NCBI GenBank assembly: GCA_021521415.1
Contig: JAIQDT010003876.1
Span: forward strand, 1 to 64,000
Length of the DNA stretch: 64,000 nucleotides
Direction: 5' to 3'
Origin: Bidens hawaiensis
Lineage: Eukaryota > Streptophyta > Magnoliopsida > Asterales > Asteraceae
The notes under the pieces were generated by a model. It had not been told where the DNA came from, did not search any database, and saw only the letters and a list, made by a program, of their open reading frames with translations. Made by a program: the position numbers and the translations under genes. How positions within the stretch are numbered: position 1 is the first letter of the stretch; the number at the start of each line of letters is the position of its first letter. Positions 31,611-43,968 of the stretch are shown piece after piece.

Positions 31611-34600
31611 TTTGAAAGTGGGTTTTAAATGCTTTTTGTCTTCTTGTGAATTACTAGCTGTCAACCAGTAACATTATCCACTTGATATATTAAAAACATT
31701 TAATTTCATTTAAGATCATAGGACCTTACTCGAAAAATTAATTTATCTAAAGTCTACTCGGTCTACTTCCACTAACAAACCTTACTCGGTCAAACTTTAC
31801 TCGAAAAATTTTCATTTTGAATATAAAGTTTGCCCGAATACTTTCATTTTCAAATCATGCTCGATTAAGTAAATTAATTTAAAGTTAAGACATAATGAAG
31901 AAAGCTTACCCGAAATACTTAATTTCTTGAGAAATAAATCACAAGACTAACAATCAAGCACAGTTATCAAATAAACATTCTTACTAAGAATCAATTAAGA
32001 TCCTCACAAAGAATTCCCAAATTCAAATTAAAACTTAACTATCATGAACCCTAAAAATCATAATCACGTTTTGTCATATTAACTAACATATTCAAACAAC
32101 GTATTCATTCAAGTATGAATCTAAACAATTTCATCATACCAATTCACATATTCAAGTAACGTATTCATTCAAGTATGCTTGTATACATAGTGTGCTCGAG
32201 CACTCTTTCAAATGTAAAGTGTGTTCGGACAACAAACTTATGCAAAGTATACCCGAATAACTTTCATATAGTACAAAGTGTGCTAGAAAAGAAATTCTAG
32301 CAGACAATGTACTCGGAAAGTTAAAGTTTTGAAAATTACCAAGTATATTGAAGGAACACAAGTGTACCCGAAATATAAAGTGTGCTCGGTAAACAAAGTT
32401 TGCCTGAAAACATTTGTAATTTCAAAGAAATCATAAACACACATATTACAGAGCATGCTCGGAATGAAATTAAACACATAAACATTTAAGTGTGCTATAG
32501 TCTAAAATTTATAGAGCTTGCTCGAAAATCCTATGTTAGCACTTAGCTTTCTAGGATAAACACATTCAATTATCAGCTATGCCTTTGTTCGAGAGAACTT
32601 ATCATATCAAACCATACCCGAAACATGACAAACTTAAATAGTAACATCTAAGCGTGCCCGGAAAGTTTAACAAGCCTTTCCTAACAACATATTCACACAA
32701 AGCTTACTCGGTGTACTTACTCAAGTTCACAAAGTTTTCTTGAAAACACAATCAGCATATAACATGCATAGCTTACTCGAAGCTAACATATAACATGCAT
32801 AGCTTAATCGAAACAAGAATTTCTTGTTAACAGTTAGCTATTTCAACACATAATCATCTCAAGACTTCAAGCTTACTCGGGAAAATGAGTACAATAGTGT
32901 ACTCTATCCGAAAAGTGTAAACACTTCAAAGTATGCTCGAAAATCATAAAGTTAGTCAGAAATGACTAAGCTTACTCGGAAAGTTTGAAAACTATCAAAC
33001 CTTACCCGAAACAACATATTCACACATAGACAACTGTTTTGTACTTGGAAAGGTTAACCTTACCCGAAACTACATATTCAAACAGTTTGTGCTCGAGAAG
33101 GTTATAACTCATCAAAAGTTACTCGAACTTACATATTCAGACATAATCAACTGTTTTGTACTTGGAAAGGTTAAACCTTATTAACCTTACCCGAAAATAC
33201 ATATTCAAACAGTTTGTGCTCGAGAAGGTTATAAATCATCAAACCTTACTCGAACTTACATATTCAGACATAATCAACTGTTTTGTACTCGGAAAGGTTA
33301 AACCTTATTAACCTTACCCGAAAATACATATTCAAACAGTTTGTGCTCGAGAAGGTTATAAATCATCAAACCTTACTCGAACTTACATATTTAGCCTATT
33401 TTAGGCAAAACGCAACACTTTTTGACTTAAACCACTTTTCAATGACATTTCTAAGTTATGTATCATTTCAGAACATAGTTTAAGATCAAATGGTGCATTT
33501 AGAGATCAAATTTCAGTTATACATCACTTCAAAATAATTTCTTTTATAAACTGAAAAGATCTCAGGAATGGGATCATATTGACTATGTAGCTCTCTCAAT
33601 ACTTCACTCTCAGCATTATTATGACAACTTAGATAGGTTAACAGCATGTATAAACTTAGCATGATTTTCATCTCTTTGGTGATATGATTAAGGTTCAATT
33701 TGAGCATAATGCAATAATGGTCAACACTGTGCTCTGATGCCTCATATCTCTTCTCAAAGCTTATTTGGCTTTCCCCAGATCACCCCAATTTGACTCCAAC
33801 CTCCTGTATTTGGTCAAAAATAGTTTCTTATGACAGAACTTATTGTATTTTTGGACTTTTGTTATTCAAACATATAGAGGTTGAACGTTGGACTTACAGT
33901 TAGCAACATGCCTTTCATTCAAGATGAGACAGATTTTGTCAACATCTTTGTAGTTCTTGTGGTAACCCTCTTGTTTGATAAAATATTTAAAACATTTATC
34001 AAATTTTGGTTGATTTATTCATTCTTCCCCTTGTTTTTGATATTTTCTCAAATTTTCTTAAAGCATGTTCTTTGTCATATATAAAAAATGTTTCATTTTG
34101 GTTGACCAAATAACAACAGGCTCGTGTATGACTGGGTAATCACTTTTCTGCCATATCATTCGGAGAGATCTATCTTGAGACATGCAAAACAACTATGCAT
34201 CTCCACATAAAGATTAGCATATTCATTATGTTTATATCACATTAGATTTTACATCATCATGGGAAAGTAACCATACATGTTAATGACTATACTAAGGCCT
34301 TTTTAGCCTATTAATTCCATATGATCAGCTAAGTAGTCAATGTACTATCATTTCCCAATAAACACAGTTTAATATTTAATCACCCCAATTTCTCTTCATT
34401 GTCAGGTTAATGGCTATCCTGTTTTGACCAAAAGTGGTCAAACAGGACCAAACATACATGTGAATATATGTCCTTTCAAAGTCAGAGTTATTGACATAGT
34501 TTTAAGTGAAGGAATAAGAAACAAGTCATAATTGCCCCAAATGCGTTCAGTTTTTCAGGTAAATGGCTATCCTTTGAGTCAAATGAGACTTAAGGACCAA

Positions 34601-35372
34601 ACATACACAGGTGCATGTCCTTCCAACTGGGCAAATGACATAATTTTCAGCAAAAACAACTTTTTGAGATCTTTCCCTTTAAAATTCCTTCTTTTAAGCT
34701 TCTTAAAAGCTTGAACTGAATAATCTTATCATATCTCAACACCATTAATCAACTTGCTCATATTTTGACCAAAATATTGTAGTTATGCAAAATTCATTAT
34801 AAATTTCATTGAATCACTTAATTTTGACATAAAACACATTTTGACATAAAGAGTTGCTTCACATACTCAAATCTTAATCATTCTTTCATCATCAAGAAAG
34901 ACAGACTGTACTCACATTCAATGTCTATACTATCTTAACAACTTCAGAAGATCAGATTAAGAACATATTCAAGTAACCATAATCATGTGATTACTCATGA
35001 CATTATATAAGCAATTAATCTCACCTAAACAGATCAAACCACTTATCATAACATCAGATCAGTTAACATGATAGTCAAGAATTATCATCAATTTCAAACA
35101 AATTGCACAGATAGTTACTTAACCACCTATCAGTTAACTTCAAAACAGTGACATAATCAAAACATATTCAATATGTGTAATCTCTAAGAAAATAATCAGT
35201 TATCACAGAGAGACACACATAGAAACAGTTAATTCACATAGCATAGAACATACTCAGTAACATATTTAGCAACATATTCAGCAACATATTCAGCAACATA
35301 TTCAACATGTGTGACCTCTTCTAAAATATTCAAGTAGCACATAGAGGTACACAACCAAGCACACATCCTTAA
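31611..35372 (-). other. Non-coding interval between pol and the extra ORF
   Basis: There is no credible coding here. The half next to the internal promoter (31720-33400) is a dense array of CGAGTAAG / CGGGTAAG-type motifs. The half next to pol (33400-35370) is AT-rich and includes a block conserved with the other two copies (about 33720-34180; for example AAGCTTATTTGGCTTTCCCC on the plus strand). All three copia copies keep this interval, which argues that it is functional for the element. Confidence 0.75.
33012..33394. repeat. Tandem repeat of 117-127 bp, three copies
   Basis: Units share CAACTGTTTTGTACTYGGAA, starting near 33032, 33149 and 33276, followed by CCTTACCCGAAAATACATA and GTTTGTGCTCGAGAAGG. 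It is a local expansion of the motif array. Confidence 0.88.
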
Positions 35373-37383
35373 TCAGATTTCATCAGAGTTGATCATCCCC
35401 AGGGCTTTCAAAAGAAAGTTGAACCTGGTTCTATCAAGTGGTTTGGTGAATAGGTCAGCCAGATTATCACTTGTATCAACTCTTTGCATTTCAATTAAAC
35501 CTTTTTCACTGCAATCTTTGATGAAGTGATGTCTGATTTCAATGTGCTTAGTCTTAGAATGTTGCACAGGATTCTTTAACAGTAAAATATGCAGCAGTAT
35601 TATCAATCAGAATAGGGGTGTTTAGAAAGTTCAAACCATAGTCCAGCATCTGATTCTGAATCCAGAGAACTTGTGCACAGCAGGCAGATGCAGCAACATA
35701 TTCAGCTTCTGCAGTGGAGATTGACACTGTGGTCTGTTTCTTGCATTGCCATGACACTAGCCTTTCACCCAAAAACTGGCATCCCCCTGATGTTGACTTT
35801 CTACTCATATTGCATCCATCATAATCACTGTCTGTATATGCAATCAGATCAAAGGATTAGTTCTTTGGATACCAAATCCCTAAGTCTGGTCTTCCCTTCA
35901 AATATCTGAATATTCTTTTCACAGCATTCATGTGGGAGACTTTTGGATTTGATTGGAACCTAGCACATACACAAACAGCAAACATGATATCTGGTCTTGT
36001 TGCAGTCAGATACATCAGAGATCCAATCTTGGCTCTGTATTCATGTTCATCAACTGACTCCCCCTTTTCATTAGCTATCATCTTTTCTTTGGTGTCCATT
36101 GGAGTTGAGGCAGCCTTGTAATCATGACAGTTGAACTTGTTCAAAATGTCCTGCACATACTTAGCTTGGTGAATGAAGATTCCTTCATTCTTTTTGTTGA
36201 ACCTGCAGTCCCAGAAAGAAGTTCATTTCACCCATGGAACTCATGCTGTACTTGGACTTCATCACCTCTTCAAACTCCAAACACATATTTTCATTTGTAG
36301 ATCCAAAGATGATATCATCAACATAGACTTGTAAAAGCAGCAAATCTGACCCTTGTCTTTTATAGAAGAGTGTTTTGTCAATGGCTCCCCTTGTGAAGCC
36401 ATTTTCAAGTAAATGAGTTGATAACTCATCATACCATGCTCTAGGAGCCTGATGCAATCCATAAAGGGCTTTGTTTAACTTATACACCCTGTTTGGATAC
36501 ATGGGATCCTCAAAACCTGGTGGTTGAGCCACATACACTTCTTCATCAATCTTTCCATTAAGGAATGCAGATTTGACATCAAGCTGGAATACTTTAATGT
36601 TCTTTGAGGCAACATATGCAAGAAAAATTCTTATGGCTTCCAATCTTGCAACTGGTGCAAACACTTCGTCAAAGTCTATCCCTTCCTTTTGAAGACATCC
36701 CAGTGCTACAAGTCTAGCTTTGTTCTTAATCACCAAACCCCTTTCATCCCTTTTATTTCTGAACACCCATTTGGTTCCTATTGCATATCTGTCATGTGGC
36801 TTGTCTACAAGATCCCATACATGTAAATCTCTAAACTGGGCCAATTCCTCTTGCATTGCCTCTACCCAACTATTGTCTTTTAAAGCTTGAGCAATATTCT
36901 TTGGTTCTAATTGGGATAGATAGCAAGAGTACAGACAGATGTTTGCTATCTCAGAATGACTTCTTTTTACTCTTTCATGCAAGTCACCAATGATATTTTC
37001 AGCAGGATGATTCTTTTCAACAGTAGGAGTTTGTATTATCATATTTGTAGACAAATTTGTGTCAAGATTTGTTTCATTGATTTCAGGTTCTTCAATGATC
37101 AAATCAGCTTCTGCATCATGAAACTCTGGTGCTTCATCATTGGTTTGTCCTGAAGTAGATGCACCATTGTTTCCCAGATTCAAGCTTTGAAATAAGTCTT
37201 GAAATCTTGCTGTTGTTGCAGCTTCTTCATCATTTGATTTGTTGCCTGTGTCACTCCCATTCTGAACATGATCATTTTGTACATAAGGACTATCTTGACT
37301 TGTCATTTCCTGATCTTGTTCAATGTCATTGTTTGAGGAGCTTTTCACAAAAGTGTATTCCTGTTCTTTCCTAGCAACCTTTT
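35373..37383 (-). pseudogene. pol: Copia pol, reverse transcriptase and RNase H
   Basis: The 387-codon frame 37348-36185 carries the [85 protein letters not shown] and the catalytic [10 protein letters not shown] frameshift near 36180 leads to 36156-35857 (YRAKIGSLMYLTATRPDIMF). A stop at 35857 is followed by RNase H in 35808-35373 (SKSTSGG-type block, ISTAEAEYVAAS, KHIEIRHHFI), with another frameshift near 35575. RT copies genomic RNA and RNase H removes the template. Catalytic residues are present, but three lesions prevent one polypeptide. Confidence 0.92.
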
Positions 37384-37384
37384 T

Positions 37385-38586
37385 TCACAATTCTTCCAAG
37401 TCCAGTTCTTTCTTCTTATTTTCTTCAAGTACACTGGTCTTGTAGAATGTGTCATCAAAGTCTTCAGAATAAATCTTGAATGACTTTATTAACTTTTCAT
37501 GATCAAACAGCCATGTTGCACCACTGACTGTGTTGAATTGATTCTCATTAAAAATAATGTCAGATGACTCTATCAAACTCATGTGATCTTTCACATAAAC
37601 TCTGTATGCCTTTGAGTGAGTAGAATATCCAACAAAGAAACAATCTAGTGACTTAGTTTGAAACTTGTTCAAATAGTCTCTAGTGTTCAATAAAAAGCAT
37701 TTGCAGCCAAAGGGCTTTAAGAACTTGATGTAAGGCTTTCTATTGTTGAAAATCTCATAAGGAGTTTTATCAAGCCTTTTGTTCACAAGCACTCTGTTCT
37801 GAACATAACAAGCAGTGTTGATTGCTTCAGCCCAGAATGTGACAGGTAAGTTAGCATCAGCCAACATGGTTCTTGCAGCTTCTATTAGTGTTCTGTTTCT
37901 CCTTTCTGCAACACCATTTTGTTCAGGAGTTCTTGGAGCTGAAAATTGTTGCATTATTCCTTTCAGAGCACAAAATTCTTCCATAACTCCAATCTTGAAC
38001 TCAGTACCATTGTCACTTCTTATCATCTTCACTTTCTAATTCAGTTTGTTTTCAATCATTGTAACACAACCCTTAATCAACTCAGCAGTCTCATCTTTGG
38101 TACTTAAGAAATAAACCCAAGTATATCTTGAATAGTCATCAATGATCACCAAACAGTATCTCTTCTTTCCAATACTTGGTACACTCACAGGACCAAAAAG
38201 ATCCATGTGAAGTACTCAAGGGGTTGATCAATTGAATTGATGAGCTTTGTCTTATGAGTAGACTTGTGTTGTTTTCCCTTCTGACATGAGTCACAATGAT
38301 CATCTAACTTAAATTCTCTTGTAGGTAAACCAATAACATGTTCACCCTTGACCAGTCTATTCATATTCTTCAAGTTCACATGACACAACTTCCTATGCCA
38401 CAATTTAGATTCATTTTCAGTGGCTTTGGAAACAAAACATGCACCACCTCTTGAAATAGCATCTTTCATATTCAACTCATACAAGTTGCTATTTCTTGGT
38501 GCCATCATCATAATCATTTCAGGTGGGATCACAAACTCAGGTTTTAAGATGAAACAATGAGAATCATCAAAACTGACTTTGTAACC
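37385..38586 (-). pseudogene. pol: Copia pol, integrase
   Basis: 38532-38185 holds the pre-integrase zinc-binding domain (LWHRKLCHVNLKNMNRL, CDSCQKGKQH). A frameshift at about 38205-38215 moves the catalytic core to another frame, where a stop near 38039 separates the first catalytic Asp region from 38032-37385. That last frame carries MIRSDNGTEF (second Asp) and APRTPEQNGVAERRNR (Glu), and then FWAEAINTACYVQNR and the C-terminal part (GCKCFLLNTRDYLNKF). The Asp-Asp-Glu set is visible across the frames. The protein would insert cDNA into the chromosome but is broken twice. Confidence 0.9.
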
Positions 38587-38880
38587 CTAATCATACATTT
38601 GAGATATACTCAACAAATTGCATTGTCGTCCCTCAACATGAAAGACATTGTCAAAAGACACATTCCCATTTGTCAATATCCCTTTACCCACAATCTTTCC
38701 ACCATTTTCATCACTCCCAAAGGCAACTGGACCCTCATATTTCTCTACATAATTCACAAGTGACCTCTTGTCACAAGTCATGTGCCTAGAACAACCACTA
38801 TCCATATACCATATATCATTCAATGGAGTGGCCTGTTCCTGCACAAAGAGAGATTTGATTAGTTCAGTGATGAGATGCAA
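38587..38880 (-). pseudogene. pol: Copia aspartic protease
   Basis: WYMDSGCSRHMTCDKRS contains the DSG active site near residue 28 of this segment, followed by VAFGSDENGGKIVGKG and VFHVEGRQCNLLSISQ, the standard copia protease landmarks. It overlaps the end of the gag-side frame (38859) in another frame, implying a frame change in this copy. A stop at about 38587 separates it from the integrase. Confidence 0.85.
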
Positions 38881-40265
38881 GCTTCATCAACTTGCAACTT
38901 ATCAGTGTCAATTTCAGTGGCAGCTTGGGAAGTGAGTGTAGTAGGTTCAGGATCTTCATGAGTGATCTCCAGATTATCAGACTTGTCAGTTTCATATCCA
39001 CACTCTCTTGGTGTCTTGACAAGTGAAGCTGAATTGTCAAGCTCAACTGAGGCAGTTATCTTTTCTTGTAAGACATAGTCCTTAGTTTCTGAGAAGTCTC
39101 TTACATCAGTCACAGCTTCGACTTTAGCTTCAGGTCTAGGTTTCCATGTGAAACCTTGTGGTTCATATCCATGTTTTAACAAGAACTTTTCATCACCAGT
39201 GAGTGCAGCTTGTTTCTTTCTTTGATATACAGTTTTTCTTCTTGATTTCTCACTGCCTGATGATTCTTGTGACCCATCAGACTTGACTGAATGAGTATTT
39301 TTGGTAAATTTCAATGACTGGTTCTCCATTATCACCTGCTTTTGCTTCTGAGGTGATTTACTTCTTCTCACAGTCTCAGTCATTTTCTTCTTCTTCTTTG
39401 TCTCAGCCTTTACTTCAACTCTTGTCTCTATGCTATTCACATTTCCCTTTCCCAAATACATGGCATACTTCTCTTTGTACAAAACAAAGTCTTGACCAAA
39501 CTTTGTTCCATTTGGGACATGAAATGGCTGAAACTTGAGTCTCTCATTACATGAATCAGTATGGTGTCCATATTCATTACACTTTCTACACCACACCTTT
39601 CTTTTGAACATTTCATGTTCTTTTGGTCTCCTGAATCTTTCACTTGGTTTGGGCTCTCTCATACCAATTGTCTTTTTGTTTTTCAGATTGTCAAAATCAA
39701 TTGAGAATGGAACAAACTCAGCCATTCTGATGTCACTTCTTTCCACATTCCCTTTAACAAAGACAACCTTTTTCAAATTCAGTGGTTGCTCATCTTCATT
39801 CTCTCTATATCTTGACTTCATTCTTTCATATTCCTCAACAGTTTCTACCTCACCCACATCAAAGTCTTCAACACTTGAAAAGATAGTATAAATAGGAGTA
39901 ATATATTCTATATCCATTTCTTCCTTATTTACCTTCTTTTTCTTGTTCTTTTCTAATTTTTACAAAAACTTTTTGCTTAGAGGTCTGACAGCATTGTAAC
40001 ACACATTCTTCTTTTCACCAATGTCAAAAGAAACATATTCTCTTTTCATTTGCTCATTCATTCATTTCATTTTATGTGTAACTGGAGGATACTTTGGAAG
40101 TTGATCAACAGATTCAGGCTTTCTATATTTTCTTCCTTTTTCAGCAGCTTGAATTTCCTTTTCAGTAATTTGATCACTCAAATCACTCAGATCATCTTGT
40201 TCCAACTCATCTGAATCAAAGTCATCTTCAGAGACTTGAACTCCAATTGACTTTTCTTGCTTTAG
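38859..40265 (-). pseudogene. Gag-to-protease spacer with second zinc knuckle
   Basis: The frame 39917-38859 and, with stops, its upstream continuation to 40265 form an S/K/E-rich spacer. A second CX2CX4HX4C knuckle (CRKCNEYGHHTDSC) lies at about residues 110-123 of the 352-codon frame. A block before it, GMREPKPSERFRRPKE, is basic. Two knuckles, one in gag and one here, may both bind RNA. Stops lie at 40265-40266 and near 40075 and 39958. Confidence 0.75.
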
Positions 40266-42413
40266 TTATTTCTTCATAACAAATTCACCATCTTCACTCA
40301 CCTCAACATTCTTGTACAAATCTGCAACATCTTCTTTGTCTTGAAACACATCTTTGAATTGTTGTAGATAAGCACTTCTCTTCTCTTTGTCAACTTTAGG
40401 CATAAAGTTGTTGTTGAATGGTGGTGGAACAGCCTTGTACTTTTCATCTTCTTTTTCTTTATTCAGAATTCCACAAATGTTTCCAGTTGAAACTAAGTTC
40501 TTTAAGAATTCATTTTCAGTTTGCAGCTTTGTATTCAGCACCTTTTCATCAATCACAATCTTTTTCAACCCACTAATTTCTGTTGTGAATCTTGTCTGAG
40601 CTCTATAGCTATTCATACAATCCTCTTCCAAACTTTTCATTCTTTCCTCACTAACAATCTCACTTGCCTCATAAGCATTGATAATGCTTTGCTTCTTAAA
40701 ACACTCACTTTCCAGCTTACCAACCTTTTCTTTTAATTCATTGACAAGTTTAGATAAATCAGCATTAGGATCAGAATGTACCTTAGATGAAGATGCAGAG
40801 TCTATGGCCATGAATGCCACATTAGCTCTTCTGATATCATCTGCTATATCTTCCTCATGGTTACTCCAGTCAAAGCTTCCCTCATGCTGAGTAGTTACTG
40901 CCACATTGCCTTGATTTCTTGGTTGATTTTGGTTTGCTGGAATGTTGTTAGTTGCAGGGTTTTGAACAACTTGATTCTGATTGTTGTTCATTTGATATAC
41001 TTGATTCTGATTCATACCCTGCTGGTTGTTCATCTGAGGCTGATAGTGGTTGTTAAAATTGGGATTGAAGTTGTTGTTTGGATGGAAGTTGTTGTTGTTG
41101 GGATTGAAGCCTTGGTTATTGTTGAAGTTCTGCTGGTTGTTGTTTCTATGCACATTCTGCTGGTATTGTTGTTGGTTTCTAGGCTGTTGGAACTGATTGA
41201 CTTGAAAGTTCCTTGGCATATTGCACTCTCTTGCAAAGTGTCCAGGCTGTTGACAGTTGTAACAGATAGCCTTGGACTTGTCAAATCCTATTCTCTCATT
41301 TGGACCAGAAACTAGTGATCTACCAATTCTATTGTACAGTCTCTTGCTTCTTAATGCCAACATTGCAGCTTGCCATTTGAGATCCATGTCTTCAAGGTCA
41401 TCAGCATCTATTTGTTCCAAATCATCCTGCACTACACTTGTGTGAATCAAGTTTTTGGCCACAAATGCATTGTAGGATTCTGTGAACATAGACATTAGGG
41501 CTTGTGCATCACTCCCTTGAACATGCCCTGCACCAGCACTTTGAGCATTTCCATTTCCCACAGAGACTGAATCATCATCCATCAATTGAACATTAAACCT
41601 CTGTTGACCACCTTGACTGCTTGAACCACCTCCAATGAATGACCTAGGAGTCTCATTGTTGTGATCACTTGGTTCTTCAATGATGGGAATTTGTTGTTGA
41701 TTCTTTGTTGTAAGATTCCCCAATGGAGAAATTAAAGCATTTGACACATTGAAACTTGGTTTATCTTCCTTGATCATTTCATTCTCAATCATTTCAAGTT
41801 CAGCAGCTTGAAGAAAACATACTACATCATCCAATTTCAATTCATTGAAATTTTGCTTTTGAAGGATGAATTTGCAAGCAGTATACCATTCTTTTGGCAT
41901 TGAGTTGAGCAACTTTGTATTCAAATCAAAGTCAGTCATTACATAATCAGTTGTTCTCAACTCATTCACAATACTCAGAAAACGTTCTAGTATTGACTTC
42001 AACCTTTCACCATCTCTATACTTGAATCTTTCTAACTATTGCTTCAGTCTTTGCTTCTTAATGTTCTTCAATTCAGTGTTCCCTTCATACATCTCAAGGA
42101 TTGCATCATACATTGCCTTAGCACTTTGATGATATGCAACCTTTGTGAGGATTTCCCAAGACAGACCAAGTTTGAGCATAGCCAATGCTCTGTCATCAAC
42201 TTTTCTCATTCTCACTCTGACAGCAGCAATAGCATTTGCATTAGCACCTTCTTCAACAGCAGCTTATGGACCGTTCTTGATAGAATTCCACATATCCACA
42301 TCATTATAACAAACAGCAGCCTCAAAAAGCACTTTCCACTTGGTAAAGTTCTCCTGACCATACAATCTAGGTATCTTATTAGTAGACACCTCTTGTTCCT
42401 CATATCCAGACAT
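40266..42413 (-). pseudogene. gag: Copia Gag, two nonsense codons
   Basis: The ATG at 42413 (MSGYEEQEVSTNKIPRLYG) is about 290 bases inside the primer site and opens the copia gag domain (NFTKWKVLFEAAV). TAA at 42266-42264 and TAG at 42038-42036 interrupt it. From 42002 a 578-codon frame is open: the gag core (ERFLSIVNELRTTDYVMTDF, MPKEWYTACKFIL), a zinc knuckle CYNCQQPGHFAREC at about residues 250-263, and then about 110 residues of Asn/Gln-rich low complexity. A coiled-coil-like C-terminus (ELKEKVGKLESECFKK) completes it. Gag packages element RNA. The N/Q tract is unusually long. Confidence 0.88.
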
Positions 42414-42698
42414 TTTCTTAAAATAGAAGTTAAGTTCTTATCAAAAATAGATTAAAATAATCAGATCTGAGAATAAATTCTTAGATCTGAGGTGTCTGAT
42501 ATGAATAGAACAAGATTCAACAATAAAAATCAAAGTTTTAAGTGAAATAAGGAAAAGAAAACACCTAAAACTAGTAGATCTGGAAGAAAAATGAAGAACA
42601 GAGCTTCTGACGTCACAAATCAATCGAATAGTGCTCTGCTTACGTCATTCTTCTTCAAAACTTAATCAGCAACAATCTTTCTAAAATAGCAGCAACAG

Positions 42699-42710
42699 GC
42701 TCTGATACCA
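42699..42710 (-). promoter_or_regulatory. Primer binding site, initiator tRNA-Met
   Basis: The minus strand reads TGGTATCAGAGC, two bases inside the 5' LTR. It is the standard plant copia primer site. Confidence 0.96.
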
Positions 42711-42712
42711 CT

Positions 42713-43963
42713 TGTCAGGTCCCGAAGTCTTGAATGTCTGGTCGATTCGAATCGGATCTTAATCAATCATGTCATAACTCACACAAAATTAATCGTGTTG
42801 ACAAGCGAGTTAATGACGGGTTACTATGTTTAGAAAGATGACCGTTTGTTAAAGGCGGAATCAATAACAAACATACGGTTGCAATGAATATTCAAAATAC
42901 GAAGACACACGAAGGATTCACTCAAAAGATTTCCATTTATATAACGTTAATCATACAAAAAGATAATCGATTAGGGTTTAGGAGGAATCCTAGGACAGCC
43001 GTCACACACAAAATATTCTCTCAATTAATGTGTCGGTCTTATACTTTTCGTCTCTCGTGTCTGTCTCTCGTGTCTGTCTCGTCTGGCGGCGTGCCCTAAA
43101 TATTCTATTTATAGGCCTGCCAACCTAGGACAGGCTGTCATTCCTTCTAGAAACCTATCCGATAGTACATATTCAATTTACATATTCAAAAATATACTAA
43201 GTGTAAAACAAGTCTTCCGGGTAGGCTTTTCATTAAACTTCAGTCTCCGAGTACGCAGTGTACTCGACCTTCCTTTAGACTTGGTAAACATAGAAGTGTA
43301 ATCGGAATCAGTTTCCGGGTAGACTTTACTTAAAGAATATTTTACTAAGTAAAATATTCACCGAGTAGACTTCAATATTCATGAATCTATCAAACTTTGC
43401 TCGACAAATCCTTACGAGCAACCTTGTTCTTCTATGATCCTGTTCGGCTCATTGTCAGTTGAACAACTTATTGATAAGGCGTACTCGGGAGTACATACCT
43501 TACTTGAGCAGAACCTTACTCGGGATAACTTAAAGATATTCTATTAACTCATCAAGTATACTCGGACCATAATTATTAAAGAATATCTTGCCCGGTCTTT
43601 CAATTACTTGGCTTCTTGGACTTGGTTGACCAAACCTTACTCGGAAGAGTAAATTACTTGGTCTTGAAGAACAACCCTGCTTGACAAAGTGAACCTTACA
43701 CGGATAAGCCAAATTAATGAACCTTACTCGGAAATCACTAAAAAGCATACCTTGCTCGGATATCCACTTAAGAAGACTATTTGAAGTAAACCTTGCCCGG
43801 GAGGCAAAATCTCGTACTCGGCTAAGTAAAAGCTTACTCGAAGGTCCAAGGTGTGCTCGGATTCAATACTTAGCAGTTTCTGAGGAGGTTGAGAAGATTC
43901 CAATCTTCCATATTCTTCGTTTAGGTCAAATCTCCTCATTTGGGTCAAACTCTTGACCCAACA
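42713..43963 (-). repeat. 5' LTR of the copia element
   Basis: This 1251-bp LTR is nearly identical to 25583-26835. The TATA box is on the minus strand at 43113-43105 (TATAAATAG). The U3 motif array at 43230-43860 lies upstream of it. Confidence 0.95.
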
Positions 43964-43968
43964 GGTCT

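Larger units (their letters stand above)
25583..43963 (-). mobile_element. Sirevirus-like Ty1/copia retrotransposon, 18.4 kb
   Basis: LTRs are at 25583-26835 and 42713-43963, and the target duplication is GGTCT (25578-25582 and 43964-43968). The minus-strand primer site TGGTATCAGAGC touches the 5' LTR and a G-rich polypurine tract touches the 3' LTR. Order on the minus strand is gag, protease, integrase, RT, RNase H (copia order), then a 3.8-kb non-coding interval and a long extra gene module. By eye the two LTRs differ at roughly 20 of 1250 positions, so insertion was recent relative to its neighbours. Stops and frameshifts are already present in gag, integrase, RT and the extra ORF. The large size and downstream extra ORF fit the sirevirus (SIRE/Maximus) group. 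Confidence 0.95.

Noticed and set aside
32152..32477. Minus-strand small open frames in the copia interval
   Set aside because: They are short, overlapping and Phe/Leu/Cys-rich, typical of AT-rich repeats, and are not conserved in the other two copies.
40857..41315. Plus-strand open frame of 152 codons rich in Val, Leu and Ile, looking like a membrane protein
   Set aside because: It is the antisense of the Asn/Gln-rich Gag tract. The hydrophobic look comes from the complement of AAC/CAA codons.
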